Positions 16,969 to 26,857 of a DNA stretch of 59,246 nt are shown piece after piece (the first letter of the stretch is position 1; every line of letters starts with the position of its first letter). The translations under genes and the position numbers were made by a program. The stretch lies in the NCBI GenBank assembly GCA_005790505.1, contig SXUP01000061.1, forward strand, positions 1 through 59,246. The letters are read 5' to 3'. The stretch comes from Actinomycetota bacterium (GTDB lineage: Bacteria > Actinomycetota > Acidimicrobiia > Acidimicrobiales > Ilumatobacteraceae). The notes below the pieces were generated by a model that saw only the letters and a program-made list of their open reading frames with translations, was not told where the DNA came from and did no database searches.

Positions 16969-18117
16969 TTAGAGACGTTCAATGATTGTGACGTTGGCTT
17001 GACCGCCACCCTCACACATTGTTTGCAATCCGTACCGACCACCCGTCCGTTCGAGTTCATGTAACAAAGTTGTCATTAGTCGTGCACCTGTGGCACCAAG
17101 TGGATGACCCAACGCGATCGCCCCACCATTGACATTGACTTTGGCGTGATCTGCTCCGAGTTCGCGCATCCAAGCCATCACTACGGGTGCAAAAGCCTCA
17201 TTGATTTCAACAAGATCAATTTCGTCAATCGTCATCCCCGCTTTTTGCAATGCCCTTTTTGTGGCTGGGATCGGCGCAGACAACATCATGATTGGGTCGT
17301 CAGCAAGCACACTGATGTGATGAATGCGGGCACGCGGTTTGAGACCGTGCTGTTTTAGGGCACGGTCGTTGGCAACAAGCAAAGCAGCCGAACCATCACT
17401 GATTTGACTCGCACACGCCGCCGTAAGTTGTCCGTCCGGTGTGAGTGTTTTGAGCGAGCGAATTTTGTCCCAATTTGGTTCGCGAGGACCTTCGTCGTGG
17501 ATCACGCCGCAAAGAGGCTCAATCTGTGATTCAAAGCGACCCTCAGCAATCGCTTTGATTGCTCGCAGGTGACTTTCAACTGCAAACTCTTCCATTTCGG
17601 CGCGGGTAAGTTTCCATTTGCTCACCATCATTTCGGCACCCACAAACTGGCTGACTTCGCCGGTTCCGTATCGCGTTGTCCAGCCAGGTGAACCCGTAAA
17701 CGGATCAGTAAAACCGAGTGCTTCGCCCGCCAACATTGCCGACGAAATTGGGATCATGCTCATGTTTTGCACACCACCTGCAACAACCAAATCCATGGTG
17801 CCACTCATGACCGCTTGGGCAGCAAAATGCACGGCCTGTTGAGCGGAGCCACACTGCCGGTCGATTGTGGTACCTGGAACGTGCTCTGGCAAACCTGCGG
17901 CCAACCAACATGTGCGAGCGATACATCCCGCTTGTGGACCAACCGAGTCAACATTGCCAAAGACAACATCATCGATGGCATTGGGGTCAACTCCGGTGCG
18001 ATCAATCAATGCTTTGATGCTGTAGGCCCCGAGGTCTGCAGGATGAACCTGAGATAGGCCCCCACCACGGCGCCCTACTGGAGTTCGAACAGCGTCAATA
18101 ATAAATGCTTCGGTCAT
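16969..18117 (-). CDS. Acetyl-CoA acyltransferase (thiolase), FadA6-like
   Basis: 382 residues. True thiolase catalytic residues are all visible: DRQCGSAQQAVHFAAQ (nucleophilic Cys), EINEAFAPVVMAW and GGAIALGHPLGATGARL, and CEGGGQANVTIIERL at the C-terminus. These strings match what I recall of mycobacterial FadA6, the thiolase of the steroid C/D-ring (HIP) pathway, better than FadA5. With the FadD3-like ligase controlled from the same divergent region (21062-22657), this hints at late ring degradation. It is the last gene of a leftward ECH-SDR-thiolase operon. Thiolase is certain, the FadA6 role is inferred. Confidence 0.9.
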   Translation of the reverse strand: MTEAFIIDAVRTPVGRRGGGLSQVHPADLGAYSIKALIDRTGVDPNAIDDVVFGNVDSVGPQAGCIARTCWLAAGLPEHVPGTTIDRQCGSAQQAVHFAAQAVMSGTMDLVVAGGVQNMSMIPISSAMLAGEALGFTDPFTGSPGWTTRYGTGEVSQFVGAEMMVSKWKLTRAEMEEFAVESHLRAIKAIAEGRFESQIEPLCGVIHDEGPREPNWDKIRSLKTLTPDGQLTAACASQISDGSAALLVANDRALKQHGLKPRARIHHISVLADDPIMMLSAPIPATKRALQKAGMTIDEIDLVEINEAFAPVVMAWMRELGADHAKVNVNGGAIALGHPLGATGARLMTTLLHELERTGGRYGLQTMCEGGGQANVTIIERL

Positions 18118-18151
18118 GAACCCAACTCTACTTGACTAACCAAACTTTTAT

Positions 18152-18928
18152 CTAGGGCTCCCAGCCATCAACTGTTTTGCGCCAACCGCGTGCCGCATCA
18201 CTGCCCCCATCAACATGGATAGTTGTTCCCGTGATGAAACTCGAAGCACTTGATGCCAGAAATACTGCCGCACCCGCAATGTCGTCTGCACTTCCCCATC
18301 CGAGCGCCAAAGTAGCGCCGTAATCACGATCACCCACTAGCAATATTTCGTCACCAGGGGTATGCATCGCATCTGGAGCAAGTGTGTTGACACGAATATT
18401 GCGTGGGCTCAGTTCAAGTGCAAGAGTGCGGCTGAGGTGCTCAACGGCAGCTTTCATCGCACCGTAAATACCAAAGCCAGGCGCCGCACGATACGCCTCG
18501 ACAGATGTGACGTTAATGATCGAGCCACCTTCAGTCATTTTTGGAACACAGGCACGCACAAAATTGGTGACGCTTGTGAAGTTTTCATCAACCACAGAGC
18601 GCTGACCCTTATCACTGACATCCATGACCCACGAATGAAAAGTACCGCCAGCATTATTGACAAGGACATCTATGCGCGGAAGACCATCAACCCACGCAAT
18701 GACAGCATTTGTATCACGCACATCAAGCACTGCCGTGACACATGTTGCGCCCGTGGCACGAATACGATTGGCAACAGCATCCATGTTGTCGGCATCACGA
18801 TCACACATGAACACAACAGCCCCAAAGTTTGCACATGCCAAGGCGATCGCCTCTCCCAAACCTTTTGCTGCACCCGTAACAATGATGTTTTTGTTATCCA
18901 ACCTGAAAGCATCCTGGGCGAGCACCAT
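18152..18928 (-). CDS. Short-chain dehydrogenase/reductase (SDR)
   Basis: 258 residues from ATG 18928; an open frame continues upstream through the neighbouring ECH gene but is not coding there. Cofactor motif TGAAKGLGEAIA (about 17-28), NNAGG, and the catalytic Ser-Tyr-Lys in NVTSVEAYRAAPGFGIYGAMK. The C-terminus FITGTTIHVDGGSDAARGW is typical of classical SDRs. A basic/acidic cofactor discriminator (MCDRD) suggests NAD(H). It starts 1 bp after the ECH stop and precedes the FadA6-like thiolase, so it is a good candidate for the 3-hydroxyacyl-CoA step of that route. Confidence 0.85.
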   Translation of the reverse strand: MVLAQDAFRLDNKNIIVTGAAKGLGEAIALACANFGAVVFMCDRDADNMDAVANRIRATGATCVTAVLDVRDTNAVIAWVDGLPRIDVLVNNAGGTFHSWVMDVSDKGQRSVVDENFTSVTNFVRACVPKMTEGGSIINVTSVEAYRAAPGFGIYGAMKAAVEHLSRTLALELSPRNIRVNTLAPDAMHTPGDEILLVGDRDYGATLALGWGSADDIAGAAVFLASSASSFITGTTIHVDGGSDAARGWRKTVDGWEP

Positions 18929-18929
18929 T

Positions 18930-19724
18930 TCAGCGTGCCTTCCAGTCAATGCGCTTACCGCTTGTAAACATCGCTTGACCTTCTGCCACCGCTTCGGGTG
19001 TGTTGCCCAACACGACAAGATTCGGTGCGGTGGCCAACGCTTGAGCACGAGCCATGTTGCGCGCCGCCCACAGTGCGCGCAATGTACCTTGCACTGCAGC
19101 CGCAGGCTGGGATGCAATGGCACCCGCAATTCGATCAGCGGTCTGGCGTAACTGCTCAAGTGGCACGACATCCTGGACGAACCCAACCTCGTAAGCACGC
19201 TTGGCTGTGAGTCGTTCGTGGTTTCCCATGAGTGCAATACGCGTAAGTTCACCCCATGGCAGTTGGCCATACAAAAGAATTGGCTCAAACGCAGCAGTCA
19301 TGCCGTATGTGGTGTGGGGGTCAAAAAATGTTGCATGATCTGCGGCCACGATGGTCTCAACTTCACCAAGCAGATAAAACGCACCACCACAGGCCATGCC
19401 GTTGACAGCAGCAATAACTGGTTTCCATAAATTCGCCGACTTTGGTCCCAAGCGCAACCCTGGGTCGTTGATTGTCATCGGACCATTTGGTTGGGGAACA
19501 TCCCATGTGCGGTCAATTCCCGTGCAGAATGCCTTTTCACCAGCCCCCGTCAACACAATGGCGCGAACGGAATTGTCGGCACTGAGCCGATGCCATGCAT
19601 CCTCGATCTCATCCACGAGGGTTTCATCAAAAGAGTTGTGGGCAGCGGGTCGGTTCAGCGTTACCCAAGCGACTGCCCCATCAGTCTCGTAACCGATTGT
19701 TTTGTAGGCACTATCTGTTGCCAT
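18930..19724 (-). CDS. Enoyl-CoA hydratase/isomerase family protein
   Basis: 264 residues. Family motifs: AWVTLNRPAAHNSFD, KAFCTGIDRTWDVP and VNGMACGGAFYLL. The usual catalytic Glu loop is replaced by DPHTTYGMTAAFEPILL, so it may be a non-hydratase crotonase (isomerase, hydrolase or lyase). It is the first gene of the leftward ECH-SDR-thiolase operon and starts 88 bp from the operator at 19813-19835. Confidence 0.83.
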   Translation of the reverse strand: MATDSAYKTIGYETDGAVAWVTLNRPAAHNSFDETLVDEIEDAWHRLSADNSVRAIVLTGAGEKAFCTGIDRTWDVPQPNGPMTINDPGLRLGPKSANLWKPVIAAVNGMACGGAFYLLGEVETIVAADHATFFDPHTTYGMTAAFEPILLYGQLPWGELTRIALMGNHERLTAKRAYEVGFVQDVVPLEQLRQTADRIAGAIASQPAAAVQGTLRALWAARNMARAQALATAPNLVVLGNTPEAVAEGQAMFTSGKRIDWKAR

Positions 19725-19812
19725 GTTTCAGTCTCGCCTTGTCTCTATCTCTTCTTGTCTCGTCAGGACTCCTTTGGGAGCCTTAAATCTTCTGTGGGTC
19801 TTATGTTACTTA

Positions 19813-19835
19813 CAATCTGACAGACCGTCAGAAAC
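19813..19835. promoter_or_regulatory. Inverted-repeat operator, copy 2
   Basis: Core TCTGAC (19816-19821) and GTCAGA (19827-19832) around AGACC, with outer bases partly diverged on the left. It lies in the 129-bp divergent gap between the ECH gene (19724) and an amidohydrolase gene (19854). The right edge is only 18 bp from the amidohydrolase start codon, and TACAGT at 19842-19847 could be a -10 box giving a leaderless or nearly leaderless transcript. Confidence 0.75.
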
Positions 19836-19853
19836 CAATGCTACAGTGACAAT

Positions 19854-21062
19854 ATGCGCGAACTTCCCAAAATCATCTCTGTTGACGACCATGTCATTGA
19901 ACCAGCAACGGTATGGACAGACCGTATCCCAAAAAAATACCTGGACGTGGCACCACGCATTGAGAGACGCACCGTCAAGGAAATGTCCTTCATCGGCGGC
20001 AAGTTCATCGCCGTTCCCGGTGACAAAGGAGACAAGGGAGATCTCGTGGACTGGTGGTTCTATGAAGATCTGCGCCGGCCGTTGACGCGTCTAGATACTG
20101 CCGTTGGTTATGACCGCGACGACATCACTCTCAAGGGAATCACTTACGACGATATGCGACCAGGTTCGTATCTAATCAAAGATCGCCTCGAGGACATGGA
20201 CATCAACGGCATTGAGGCATCTCTCTGCTTCCCGACATTTCCGCGCTTTTGTGGGCAGACATTTACAGAAGCAAGTGACAAAACCTTGGCCAACCTCTGT
20301 GTTGAGGCATACAACGACTGGATGATTGAGGACTGGTGCGGAAACTCCAATGGCCGTTTGTTGCCACTGACCATCATTCAGCTTTGGGATCCTGTTGCGG
20401 CTGCAAAAGAAGTTCGACGCAATGCAGATCGCGGTTGTCACGCCGTTTGCTTCAGCGAAATTCCGGCCAACTTGGGACTACCAAGTATTCACGATGCGAG
20501 CGGATACTGGTTGCCTTTCTTTGAAGCCTGCAACGACACGGGCACCACGATCAATATGCACATTGGTTCTGGCTCAAAAATGCCAAGTACATCAGCCGAC
20601 GCGCCGGCCGCTGTTGGTTCAGTACTTACATTTGCCAATTGCTGTTTCAGCATGGTTGATTGGCTGATGAGTGGTTTGTTCACTCCTTTCCCCGACCTGA
20701 AAATTGCCTACAGCGAAGGTCAAATTGGTTGGATTCCCTACATCCTTGAGCGTGCCGACACAGTGTGGCGCGAAAATCGCGGATGGGGTGGCGTGGCCGA
20801 CAAAGTGTTTGAGTTGCCAAGTGAACTGTTTAAAAAGCATGTCTATGGATGCTTCTTTGATGACGCATTTGGTCTCAAAAACATTGAGTCAATCGGAGTT
20901 GACAACGTAACTTATGAAAGCGACTATCCACACAGCGATAGCACTTGGCCACACACAGCCAAGTTGGCTGCCGAGCAGACCGCTGACTTATCTGACGAAG
21001 TGATGTACAAAGTTTTGCGTGGTAATGCCATCAAAATGCTCGGTATCACCCATCTCACCTGA
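19854..21062 (+). CDS. Amidohydrolase-2 family protein
   Basis: 402 residues. Metal-site motifs: SVDDHVIEPATVW (Asp11, Asp12, His13, Glu16), INMHIGSGSKMP and YESDYPHSDSTWP. These correspond to the ACMSD/amidohydrolase-2 fold, but the first motif is D-D-H-x-x-E instead of HxH. It is a close relative of 36350-37588 over its full length. It begins the six-gene operon 19854-27598 and ends with TGATG overlapping the FadD3-like ligase, so it is made together with it. The reaction is unknown; a C-C or C-N cleaving hydrolase or decarboxylase are options. Confidence 0.85.
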   Translation: MRELPKIISVDDHVIEPATVWTDRIPKKYLDVAPRIERRTVKEMSFIGGKFIAVPGDKGDKGDLVDWWFYEDLRRPLTRLDTAVGYDRDDITLKGITYDDMRPGSYLIKDRLEDMDINGIEASLCFPTFPRFCGQTFTEASDKTLANLCVEAYNDWMIEDWCGNSNGRLLPLTIIQLWDPVAAAKEVRRNADRGCHAVCFSEIPANLGLPSIHDASGYWLPFFEACNDTGTTINMHIGSGSKMPSTSADAPAAVGSVLTFANCCFSMVDWLMSGLFTPFPDLKIAYSEGQIGWIPYILERADTVWRENRGWGGVADKVFELPSELFKKHVYGCFFDDAFGLKNIESIGVDNVTYESDYPHSDSTWPHTAKLAAEQTADLSDEVMYKVLRGNAIKMLGITHLT

Positions 21063-22657
21063 TGCGGGCCGATCTCAAGCACGGCACTATTCCCCAGTTG
21101 GTCCGCGATTGCGCTGAACAATATCCCGATATTGAAGCACTTGTTGACGGCGATATTCGCCTGAGATACCCCCAACTTGCCGAACAAGTTCAACACAGTG
21201 CGCGCGCCTTTATGGCTGCTGGATTATCGCGCGGTGACCGCGTTGCTTTGTGGGCCCCCAATATTCACGAATGGATTATCTCTGCTCTTGGTGCTCTCAC
21301 TGCGGGTGGCGTGATTGTGCCTCTGAATACTCGTTTTAAAGGCGAGGAAGCCGCCTTTGTATTATCTCGTAGTCGGGCTCGTTTTTTATGCTGCGTGAAT
21401 GGCTTTTTGGGAAATGAATATGTATCTATGTTGCGTGCTGCGAACACTCCTGTGCCAGATCTTGTTGCCATCGTGGTGTTGCGTGGAGACGCACCGACAG
21501 GAACCACGCCTTGGGCTGATTTCTTATCAACAGCAAATAATGTTTCAGTAGAAAAACTTGACGAACGCGTAGCGAGCATTTCGGGTGCAGATCTTTCTGA
21601 CATTATTTTTACGAGCGGCACAACAGGTCGACCCAAGGGCGTGATGACAACGCACGAACAAAGTCTGCGTGTTTTTGATGACTGGGCGTCAATCGTTGGC
21701 CTTACTCAAGGTGATCGCTATCTCATCGTTAATCCCTTCTTCCATACATTTGGATACAAAGCAGGAATCGTTGCTTCACTGCTCAAAGGCGCGACAATAA
21801 TTCCCGAAGTTATTTTTGACGTACCAGCGGTGCTGCAGCATGTCACTGACGAAAAAGTTACGATGCTGCCAGGTCCACCAACTCTCTATCTTTCAATCCT
21901 CAATCACCCTGATCGCGACAAATATGATTTGAGTTCATTGCGGTTAGCCGTGACCGGCGCGGCCGCTGTTCCAGTCGAGATGATCAAGCGCATGCGTCGA
22001 GAACTCACATTTGAGACAATCATCACCGGATACGGTTTGACGGAATCCACTGGCACTATCAGCATGTGCAGGCCCCAAGATGACCCCGAGATCATTTCCA
22101 CTACAAGTGGCAGAGCAATCCATGACGTTGAAGTTCGCATTGTCGACGACGACAATCAAGAACTTGCCCGCGGCGCCGCGGGAGAAATCGTCGCCCGTGG
22201 CTACAACGTGATGAGCGGATATTTTGAGGACCCTGTGGCTACCGCCGAAACAATTGATGCCGATGGCTGGCTGCACACTGGCGACATCGGCGTAATGGAT
22301 GTCAATGGCTACATCAAAATTACTGATCGCAAGAAAGATATGTTCATCGTCGGCGGGTTCAATGCTTATCCAGCCGAAATTGAAAATACGATGTTGAGTC
22401 ACAGCGCAATCGCCCAGGTAGCCGTTGTCGGCGTGCCCGATGATCGGCAAGGCGAGGTTGGCTGGGCTTTTGTAGTCGCCCGCATGGATGCAACAATTGA
22501 CTCCGAGGGCATTATTGCCTGGTGCCGTGAATTGATGGCCAATTACAAGGTGCCACGGCGCGTGGTCGTGATTGATGCACTACCAACAAATGCAAGTGGC
22601 AAGGTTCTCAAGTACGAACTACGTGCTCGGGCCAAGGATATGCAACAACACAACTAG
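21062..22657 (+). CDS. Acyl-CoA ligase, FadD3-like (probable HIP-CoA ligase type)
   Basis: 531 residues. Motifs: FTSGTTGRPKGVMTTHEQSL, NPFFHTFGYKAGI, PGPPTLYLSILNHPDR, GYGLTES, GWLHTGDIG and the C-terminal ASGKVLKYEL (catalytic Lys). From memory the NPFFH.FGYKAGI, LPGPPT.Y.S.L.HP and MCRP stretches match mycobacterial FadD3, which adds CoA to the propionate arm of the last two steroid rings. Coupled to the amidohydrolase upstream (1-bp overlap). A FadA6-like thiolase is in the divergent operon. General carboxylate-CoA ligase is the safe call. Confidence 0.87.
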   Translation: MRADLKHGTIPQLVRDCAEQYPDIEALVDGDIRLRYPQLAEQVQHSARAFMAAGLSRGDRVALWAPNIHEWIISALGALTAGGVIVPLNTRFKGEEAAFVLSRSRARFLCCVNGFLGNEYVSMLRAANTPVPDLVAIVVLRGDAPTGTTPWADFLSTANNVSVEKLDERVASISGADLSDIIFTSGTTGRPKGVMTTHEQSLRVFDDWASIVGLTQGDRYLIVNPFFHTFGYKAGIVASLLKGATIIPEVIFDVPAVLQHVTDEKVTMLPGPPTLYLSILNHPDRDKYDLSSLRLAVTGAAAVPVEMIKRMRRELTFETIITGYGLTESTGTISMCRPQDDPEIISTTSGRAIHDVEVRIVDDDNQELARGAAGEIVARGYNVMSGYFEDPVATAETIDADGWLHTGDIGVMDVNGYIKITDRKKDMFIVGGFNAYPAEIENTMLSHSAIAQVAVVGVPDDRQGEVGWAFVVARMDATIDSEGIIAWCRELMANYKVPRRVVVIDALPTNASGKVLKYELRARAKDMQQHN

Positions 22658-22696
22658 TGCCTACACTTCTACAAACAGACAATTATCGGGGGAACA

Positions 22697-23803
22697 ATGC
22701 GCGGAATTATTTATGACGGAACCACATCACAACTTGTCGAAGGAATCCAGGTACGCGACCCAGGACCCCGTGAAGTCATTGTTGAAATAGGTGCAGCCGG
22801 ACTATGCCATAGCGATGTGAGCTACATGAGTGGTCTCTACCCTGTTCCGTCGCCGGGAGTTTGCGGACACGAGGGAGCGGGTGTTGTCACATCAGTGGGC
22901 AATGCCGTCACCCACGTACAGCCTGGAGACCATGTCATCATTGCCACACTGTCGTCATGTGGCATGTGTGAATTCTGCGCATCTGGTCGACCAACGGCAT
23001 GTCGTGCAACTCTTGCTAATTGGAGCCAACCTTTCACTTTTGAGGGAAACCCGATTTTTAATTTTGCTGCAACGAGCGCTTTTGTTGAACGAACCTTGGT
23101 GCGCGATGTTCAGTGTGTCAAAATCCCTCATGACGTGCCATTGTCATCGGCAGCAATCGTTGGTTGTGGGGTTGTCACGGGAATGGGTGCAGTCTTTAAT
23201 AGGGCAAACGTCAAACGCGGACAAAGTGCTGCGGTGTTTGGCGTGGGTGGAGTCGGACTGAATGTGATTCAGGCTCTTCGCGTGCAAGGTGCAAGCACGA
23301 TTATTGCCATTGACACCGTGCCCGAAAAAGAAGCCATCGCTCGCCAATTTGGGGCGACTCATTTCATTGACGGCAAACGCGAAGACATTGTTGAGGCGAT
23401 TGGTAAAATCTGTCCCTCAAGTTCCACTGCAACTAGGGGTGCCTTTAATTCAGGCGGTGTGAATTGGGCTTTTGACTGCGTTGCCAATCCTGTCGTGACG
23501 TGGAACGCACTTGAGTCCCTGGATTGGGAGGGCACCGTTGTTGTGATTGGGGTGTCGTCTCAAACGGCAGAATTCAAGGGATTGTATGGTCGGTTGACAC
23601 AGGTGGACCGGGGCATCATTGGTTGTCGCTATGGCTCAATTTCGCCACATCGTGATATCCCACGCATCATTGAAATGTACCGACGCGGCGATGTCTTGCT
23701 TGATGAACTTGTAACCGCGGTGCATCCAATCGAAAAATGGCAGGACGCCGTGCATGAAATGGAAACCGGAGCCGTTGCCCGCGGCGTTTTGTCATTCAAG
23801 TAA
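22697..23803 (+). CDS. Zinc-dependent alcohol dehydrogenase (MDR superfamily)
   Basis: 368 residues preceded by a GGGGGAA ribosome site. Catalytic zinc ligands appear in AGLCHSDVSYM and CGHEGAG, structural zinc Cys in CGMCEFCASGRPTAC, and the dinucleotide site in GVGGVGLNVIQ. It oxidises an alcohol with NAD or a mycothiol/NDMA-type cofactor; the class cannot be fixed by eye. In this operon it may turn a side-chain alcohol or acyl-derived alcohol into an aldehyde, to be finished by the ALDH at 48155-49621, but that link is inference. Confidence 0.88.
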   Translation: MRGIIYDGTTSQLVEGIQVRDPGPREVIVEIGAAGLCHSDVSYMSGLYPVPSPGVCGHEGAGVVTSVGNAVTHVQPGDHVIIATLSSCGMCEFCASGRPTACRATLANWSQPFTFEGNPIFNFAATSAFVERTLVRDVQCVKIPHDVPLSSAAIVGCGVVTGMGAVFNRANVKRGQSAAVFGVGGVGLNVIQALRVQGASTIIAIDTVPEKEAIARQFGATHFIDGKREDIVEAIGKICPSSSTATRGAFNSGGVNWAFDCVANPVVTWNALESLDWEGTVVVIGVSSQTAEFKGLYGRLTQVDRGIIGCRYGSISPHRDIPRIIEMYRRGDVLLDELVTAVHPIEKWQDAVHEMETGAVARGVLSFK

Positions 23804-23816
23804 AATTGGTTCTTTG

Positions 23817-25313
23817 ATGTCGTTGCCCCCTACTCCATTATCGGGGACGTTTTCCACAGTACTTGATGTCTTTGATGCGGTCTTGAGCGTTGCTCCAAGC
23901 CATGACGCATTTGTATTACCGAGCGTCGATGGCCCAACACAACGCTTAAGTTTTATTGACTGGGCGACTCGTTCTGATGCACTCGCTGGTTGGTTGCAAG
24001 AACATGGCGTGAAAAAAGGTGACGTAGTTGGAATACAACTTCCAAGCGGGCTGGATTACGCGATCGCCTACCAAGCCATTGTTCGGACAGGGGCAATCGC
24101 AACGGGTATCAACCCGCGCCTTGGTTCTGCAGAAATTAATCACATCCATAAGCGGTGTGAACCTGTATATGTCTTTGATGGCGATCTGCCCCAATGCAAT
24201 GACGGTGACCCGATGCGTAGACGCGTTGCGATTGACGCCAACGATCCTGTGGCGATTGTATGGACGGGAGGAACAACGGGTTACCCAAAAGGTGCATGGT
24301 TTGATCATGCGTGTCTGGAGGCGATGTCGCATGGTGCGGCACCTTTGAGTGCGATCGGCGACCGTCGTTTATCGCCACTTCCATTTGCCCATGTTGGTGC
24401 TATGACGCGCGTCTGGGACGAATTGATGCACCTGATCACCACCGTGATTGCACCGTCCCCGTGGACGCCCGCTGGAGCACTGTCTGCCATTGGTTCAGAA
24501 AAAGTCACGGTTTGTCAAGGTGTACCAACTCAGTATCGAATGATGTTCGATCATCAAGATTTTACGTCCACTGATACTTCGCACTTGCGAATTGCTGGCA
24601 TTGGCGCTGCGCGTATCCCGACAGAGTTGGTAATTGAAATGCGAGAAAAACTTGCCTGCCCCGTCGTGGTGCGTTATGCCAGCACTGAAGCATGTCTTGC
24701 AACTGGTACACGCCTTGACGATGACATCAAAACCATCTGCACGACTGTTGGTAGACCAAATGGCACAGTTGAAATGCGCATCGTTGCCAAGGACGGCTCA
24801 CTGTGCGAGTTAAACCAAGTTGGCACGGTTCAACTGCGAAGCCGAGCCATCATGCGTGGATACTGGAAAGAACCCGAACTCACAGCACAGGTCATCACCC
24901 CTGATGGCTGGCTGGTGACGGGCGATCTCGGCGGTGTTGGAGCGGATGGTAATTTGCGCCTCGCTGGACGGACGACTGAGATGTACATACGGGGCGGCTA
25001 CAACGTCTATCCAATTGAAATTGAAAATGCCCTTGGTGCCCATCCAGACATCACTGGAGCGGCCGTTGTGGGGGCTTCCGTGCAGGACAGACTGGGCGAA
25101 ATTGGGATTCTTTTTGCGGTTGCTCGTGCAGATGCCACACTTAATCTGACCGATATTCGATCGTTCACTAAACAGACACTTGCGGATTACAAAGCACCAG
25201 ATGCGTTGGTGGTAGTGAAAGAACTTCCACTGACATCGTTGGGCAAAGTAGACAAAAAACAACTTCAGATGGCAGCAGAACAGGAGGCCGCAAAATGGGT
25301 GCGTCAGAAATGA
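23817..25313 (+). CDS. AMP-forming acyl-CoA ligase
   Basis: 498 residues from ATG 23817 (MSLPPTPLSGTF), placed 13 bp behind the ADH gene; a longer frame reads into that gene. P-loop WTGGTTGYPKGAWFDH, RYASTEACLATGT, GWLVTGDLGGV, and the C-terminal SLGKVDKKQL with its catalytic Lys. The N-terminal domain is somewhat shorter than in most relatives. It overlaps the next ligase gene by 19 bp. I do not recognise a specific FadD counterpart. Confidence 0.85.
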   Translation: MSLPPTPLSGTFSTVLDVFDAVLSVAPSHDAFVLPSVDGPTQRLSFIDWATRSDALAGWLQEHGVKKGDVVGIQLPSGLDYAIAYQAIVRTGAIATGINPRLGSAEINHIHKRCEPVYVFDGDLPQCNDGDPMRRRVAIDANDPVAIVWTGGTTGYPKGAWFDHACLEAMSHGAAPLSAIGDRRLSPLPFAHVGAMTRVWDELMHLITTVIAPSPWTPAGALSAIGSEKVTVCQGVPTQYRMMFDHQDFTSTDTSHLRIAGIGAARIPTELVIEMREKLACPVVVRYASTEACLATGTRLDDDIKTICTTVGRPNGTVEMRIVAKDGSLCELNQVGTVQLRSRAIMRGYWKEPELTAQVITPDGWLVTGDLGGVGADGNLRLAGRTTEMYIRGGYNVYPIEIENALGAHPDITGAAVVGASVQDRLGEIGILFAVARADATLNLTDIRSFTKQTLADYKAPDALVVVKELPLTSLGKVDKKQLQMAAEQEAAKWVRQK

Positions 25314-26842
25314 TTCTTGACACCGCTAATAAAACCCTGTGGCAGCTTATTGAAGAACGTGCCTTGATAACACCAAATAAGTGCATGGCTCGCGATGAAT
25401 CTGGTCGCACGATGACATATGGGCGCTACCACCAGTGGTGCCTTGAAGCGGCGGCTGGTCTGCACGACTTAGGAATTGGCATCGGCTCCAAGGTCTCTTG
25501 GATTTTGCCGTCGCGCTTTGAATCATTTGTTCTTACTGGCGCCCTCAGCAGATTGGGTGCCATTCAAAATCCAATTCTGACGATCTATCGTGCCCGCGAA
25601 GTAGGTTTCATTGCCAAACAAAGTGGCTGTGAATTCATGATTATCCCCAAAATTTTTCGCAGTTTCGAATATCTACCAATGGCGACCGAGGCACTGCTCG
25701 GATTAGAGGCGCAGGTTCTGGTCGCCGATCCTGATTTGCCTCGGGGCAACCCTGATCTTCTGCCTGATTATGAACCTGTGCTCAAAGAATTGAGATGGTT
25801 GTTCTACTCCTCGGGCACCACTGCAGATCCAAAAGGCGCAAAACACAGTGATTATTCCATGTCTGCTGCGAACAATGGCATGCAATGGAGCATGCAAGTT
25901 GGACCTAACGACAAAGCAGCCGTGGTTTTTCCAATCACTCACGTTGGTGGATTGGTTTGGTTGTTTAATGCAATGCAGACCGGCGTGGAATTGTTGATGG
26001 TCGAAACTTTTAGTCCCACCCAGACGCCCGCATACTTGGGTGAACACGGGGTTACATGCGCTGGTGCAGGTACGGTTTTTTGGCTCGCCTACTTGAGTGC
26101 CCAACGACAGTTGCCGATAAATGAAAAATTGATGCCGACGGTTCGTATTTTTAATGGTGGCGGTGCGGCAAAGCCTAAAACTTTGCATTACGAAATGCTT
26201 GCCGAATTGGGCGCCCCAGTAATCGGAGGATGGGGACTTACCGAAAGTCCCATCAATACAATGGTGCACATTGACGACGCCGACATCAAAAAAGCCGAAA
26301 CAGATGGTCGAGCATGCCCCGAAGTATTGCTTCGGACCGTTGCTGATGGACATGTGTGTGCAGCAGGGGAAGAAGGAGAACTGCGCGTCAAAGGACCGCA
26401 AGTCTGCATGGGATACCTTGACGCCTCACTTGATGCCGATGCTTTTGACGAAGACGGATGGTTTCGCACCGGGGACCTGGGAATCATTGATCAGGAGGGA
26501 TACGTCAGCATCACTGGCCGCCTAAAAGACATCATAATTCGCAAAGGCGAAAATATCAGCGCCAAAGAAATTGAAGATTTACTCTATGCGCATCCGGCAA
26601 TCGCTGATTGTGCAGTGATTGGTCTGCCCGATGACTCAAGCGGAGAACGCGCATGTGCAGTTGTCGTGCTGAAAATTGACTCATCATTCACCAAACAACA
26701 GATGATTGAATACCTGCGCTCCAAACAACTATCAATGCACAAGGTTCCAGAACAACTCGAAATTATTGAAGCACTTCCGCGCAATCCGAGCGGCAAAGTA
26801 CTCAAAAAAGATCTCCGAGCCACCTTTGGTGGCAAGGCCTAA
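25295..26842 (+). CDS. AMP-forming acyl-CoA ligase (cyclohexanecarboxylate/medium-chain ligase-like)
   Basis: 515 residues. A strong AGGAGG at 25282-25287 supports the ATG at 25295, inside the preceding gene. Motifs: YSSGTTADPKGAKHSD (a relaxed P-loop), GGWGLTESPINTM, GWFRTGDLGIID, GRLKDIIIRKGENISAKEIE and NPSGKVLKKDL. The IIRKGENIS string is typical of the AliA/FadK-like branch acting on alicyclic or medium-chain acids. Third ligase in one operon, so the pathway seems to reactivate several different free acids. Confidence 0.86.
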   Translation: MGASEMILDTANKTLWQLIEERALITPNKCMARDESGRTMTYGRYHQWCLEAAAGLHDLGIGIGSKVSWILPSRFESFVLTGALSRLGAIQNPILTIYRAREVGFIAKQSGCEFMIIPKIFRSFEYLPMATEALLGLEAQVLVADPDLPRGNPDLLPDYEPVLKELRWLFYSSGTTADPKGAKHSDYSMSAANNGMQWSMQVGPNDKAAVVFPITHVGGLVWLFNAMQTGVELLMVETFSPTQTPAYLGEHGVTCAGAGTVFWLAYLSAQRQLPINEKLMPTVRIFNGGGAAKPKTLHYEMLAELGAPVIGGWGLTESPINTMVHIDDADIKKAETDGRACPEVLLRTVADGHVCAAGEEGELRVKGPQVCMGYLDASLDADAFDEDGWFRTGDLGIIDQEGYVSITGRLKDIIIRKGENISAKEIEDLLYAHPAIADCAVIGLPDDSSGERACAVVVLKIDSSFTKQQMIEYLRSKQLSMHKVPEQLEIIEALPRNPSGKVLKKDLRATFGGKA

Positions 26843-26857
26843 TGAAAGCAGCAGACC

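Noticed and set aside
18929-19288. N-terminal extension of the SDR gene at 18152-18928
   Set aside because: The frame is open for 120 codons upstream but lies wholly in the ECH gene in the opposite reading, with low-complexity Cys/Trp-rich content; the ATG at 18928 restores a normal SDR N-terminus.
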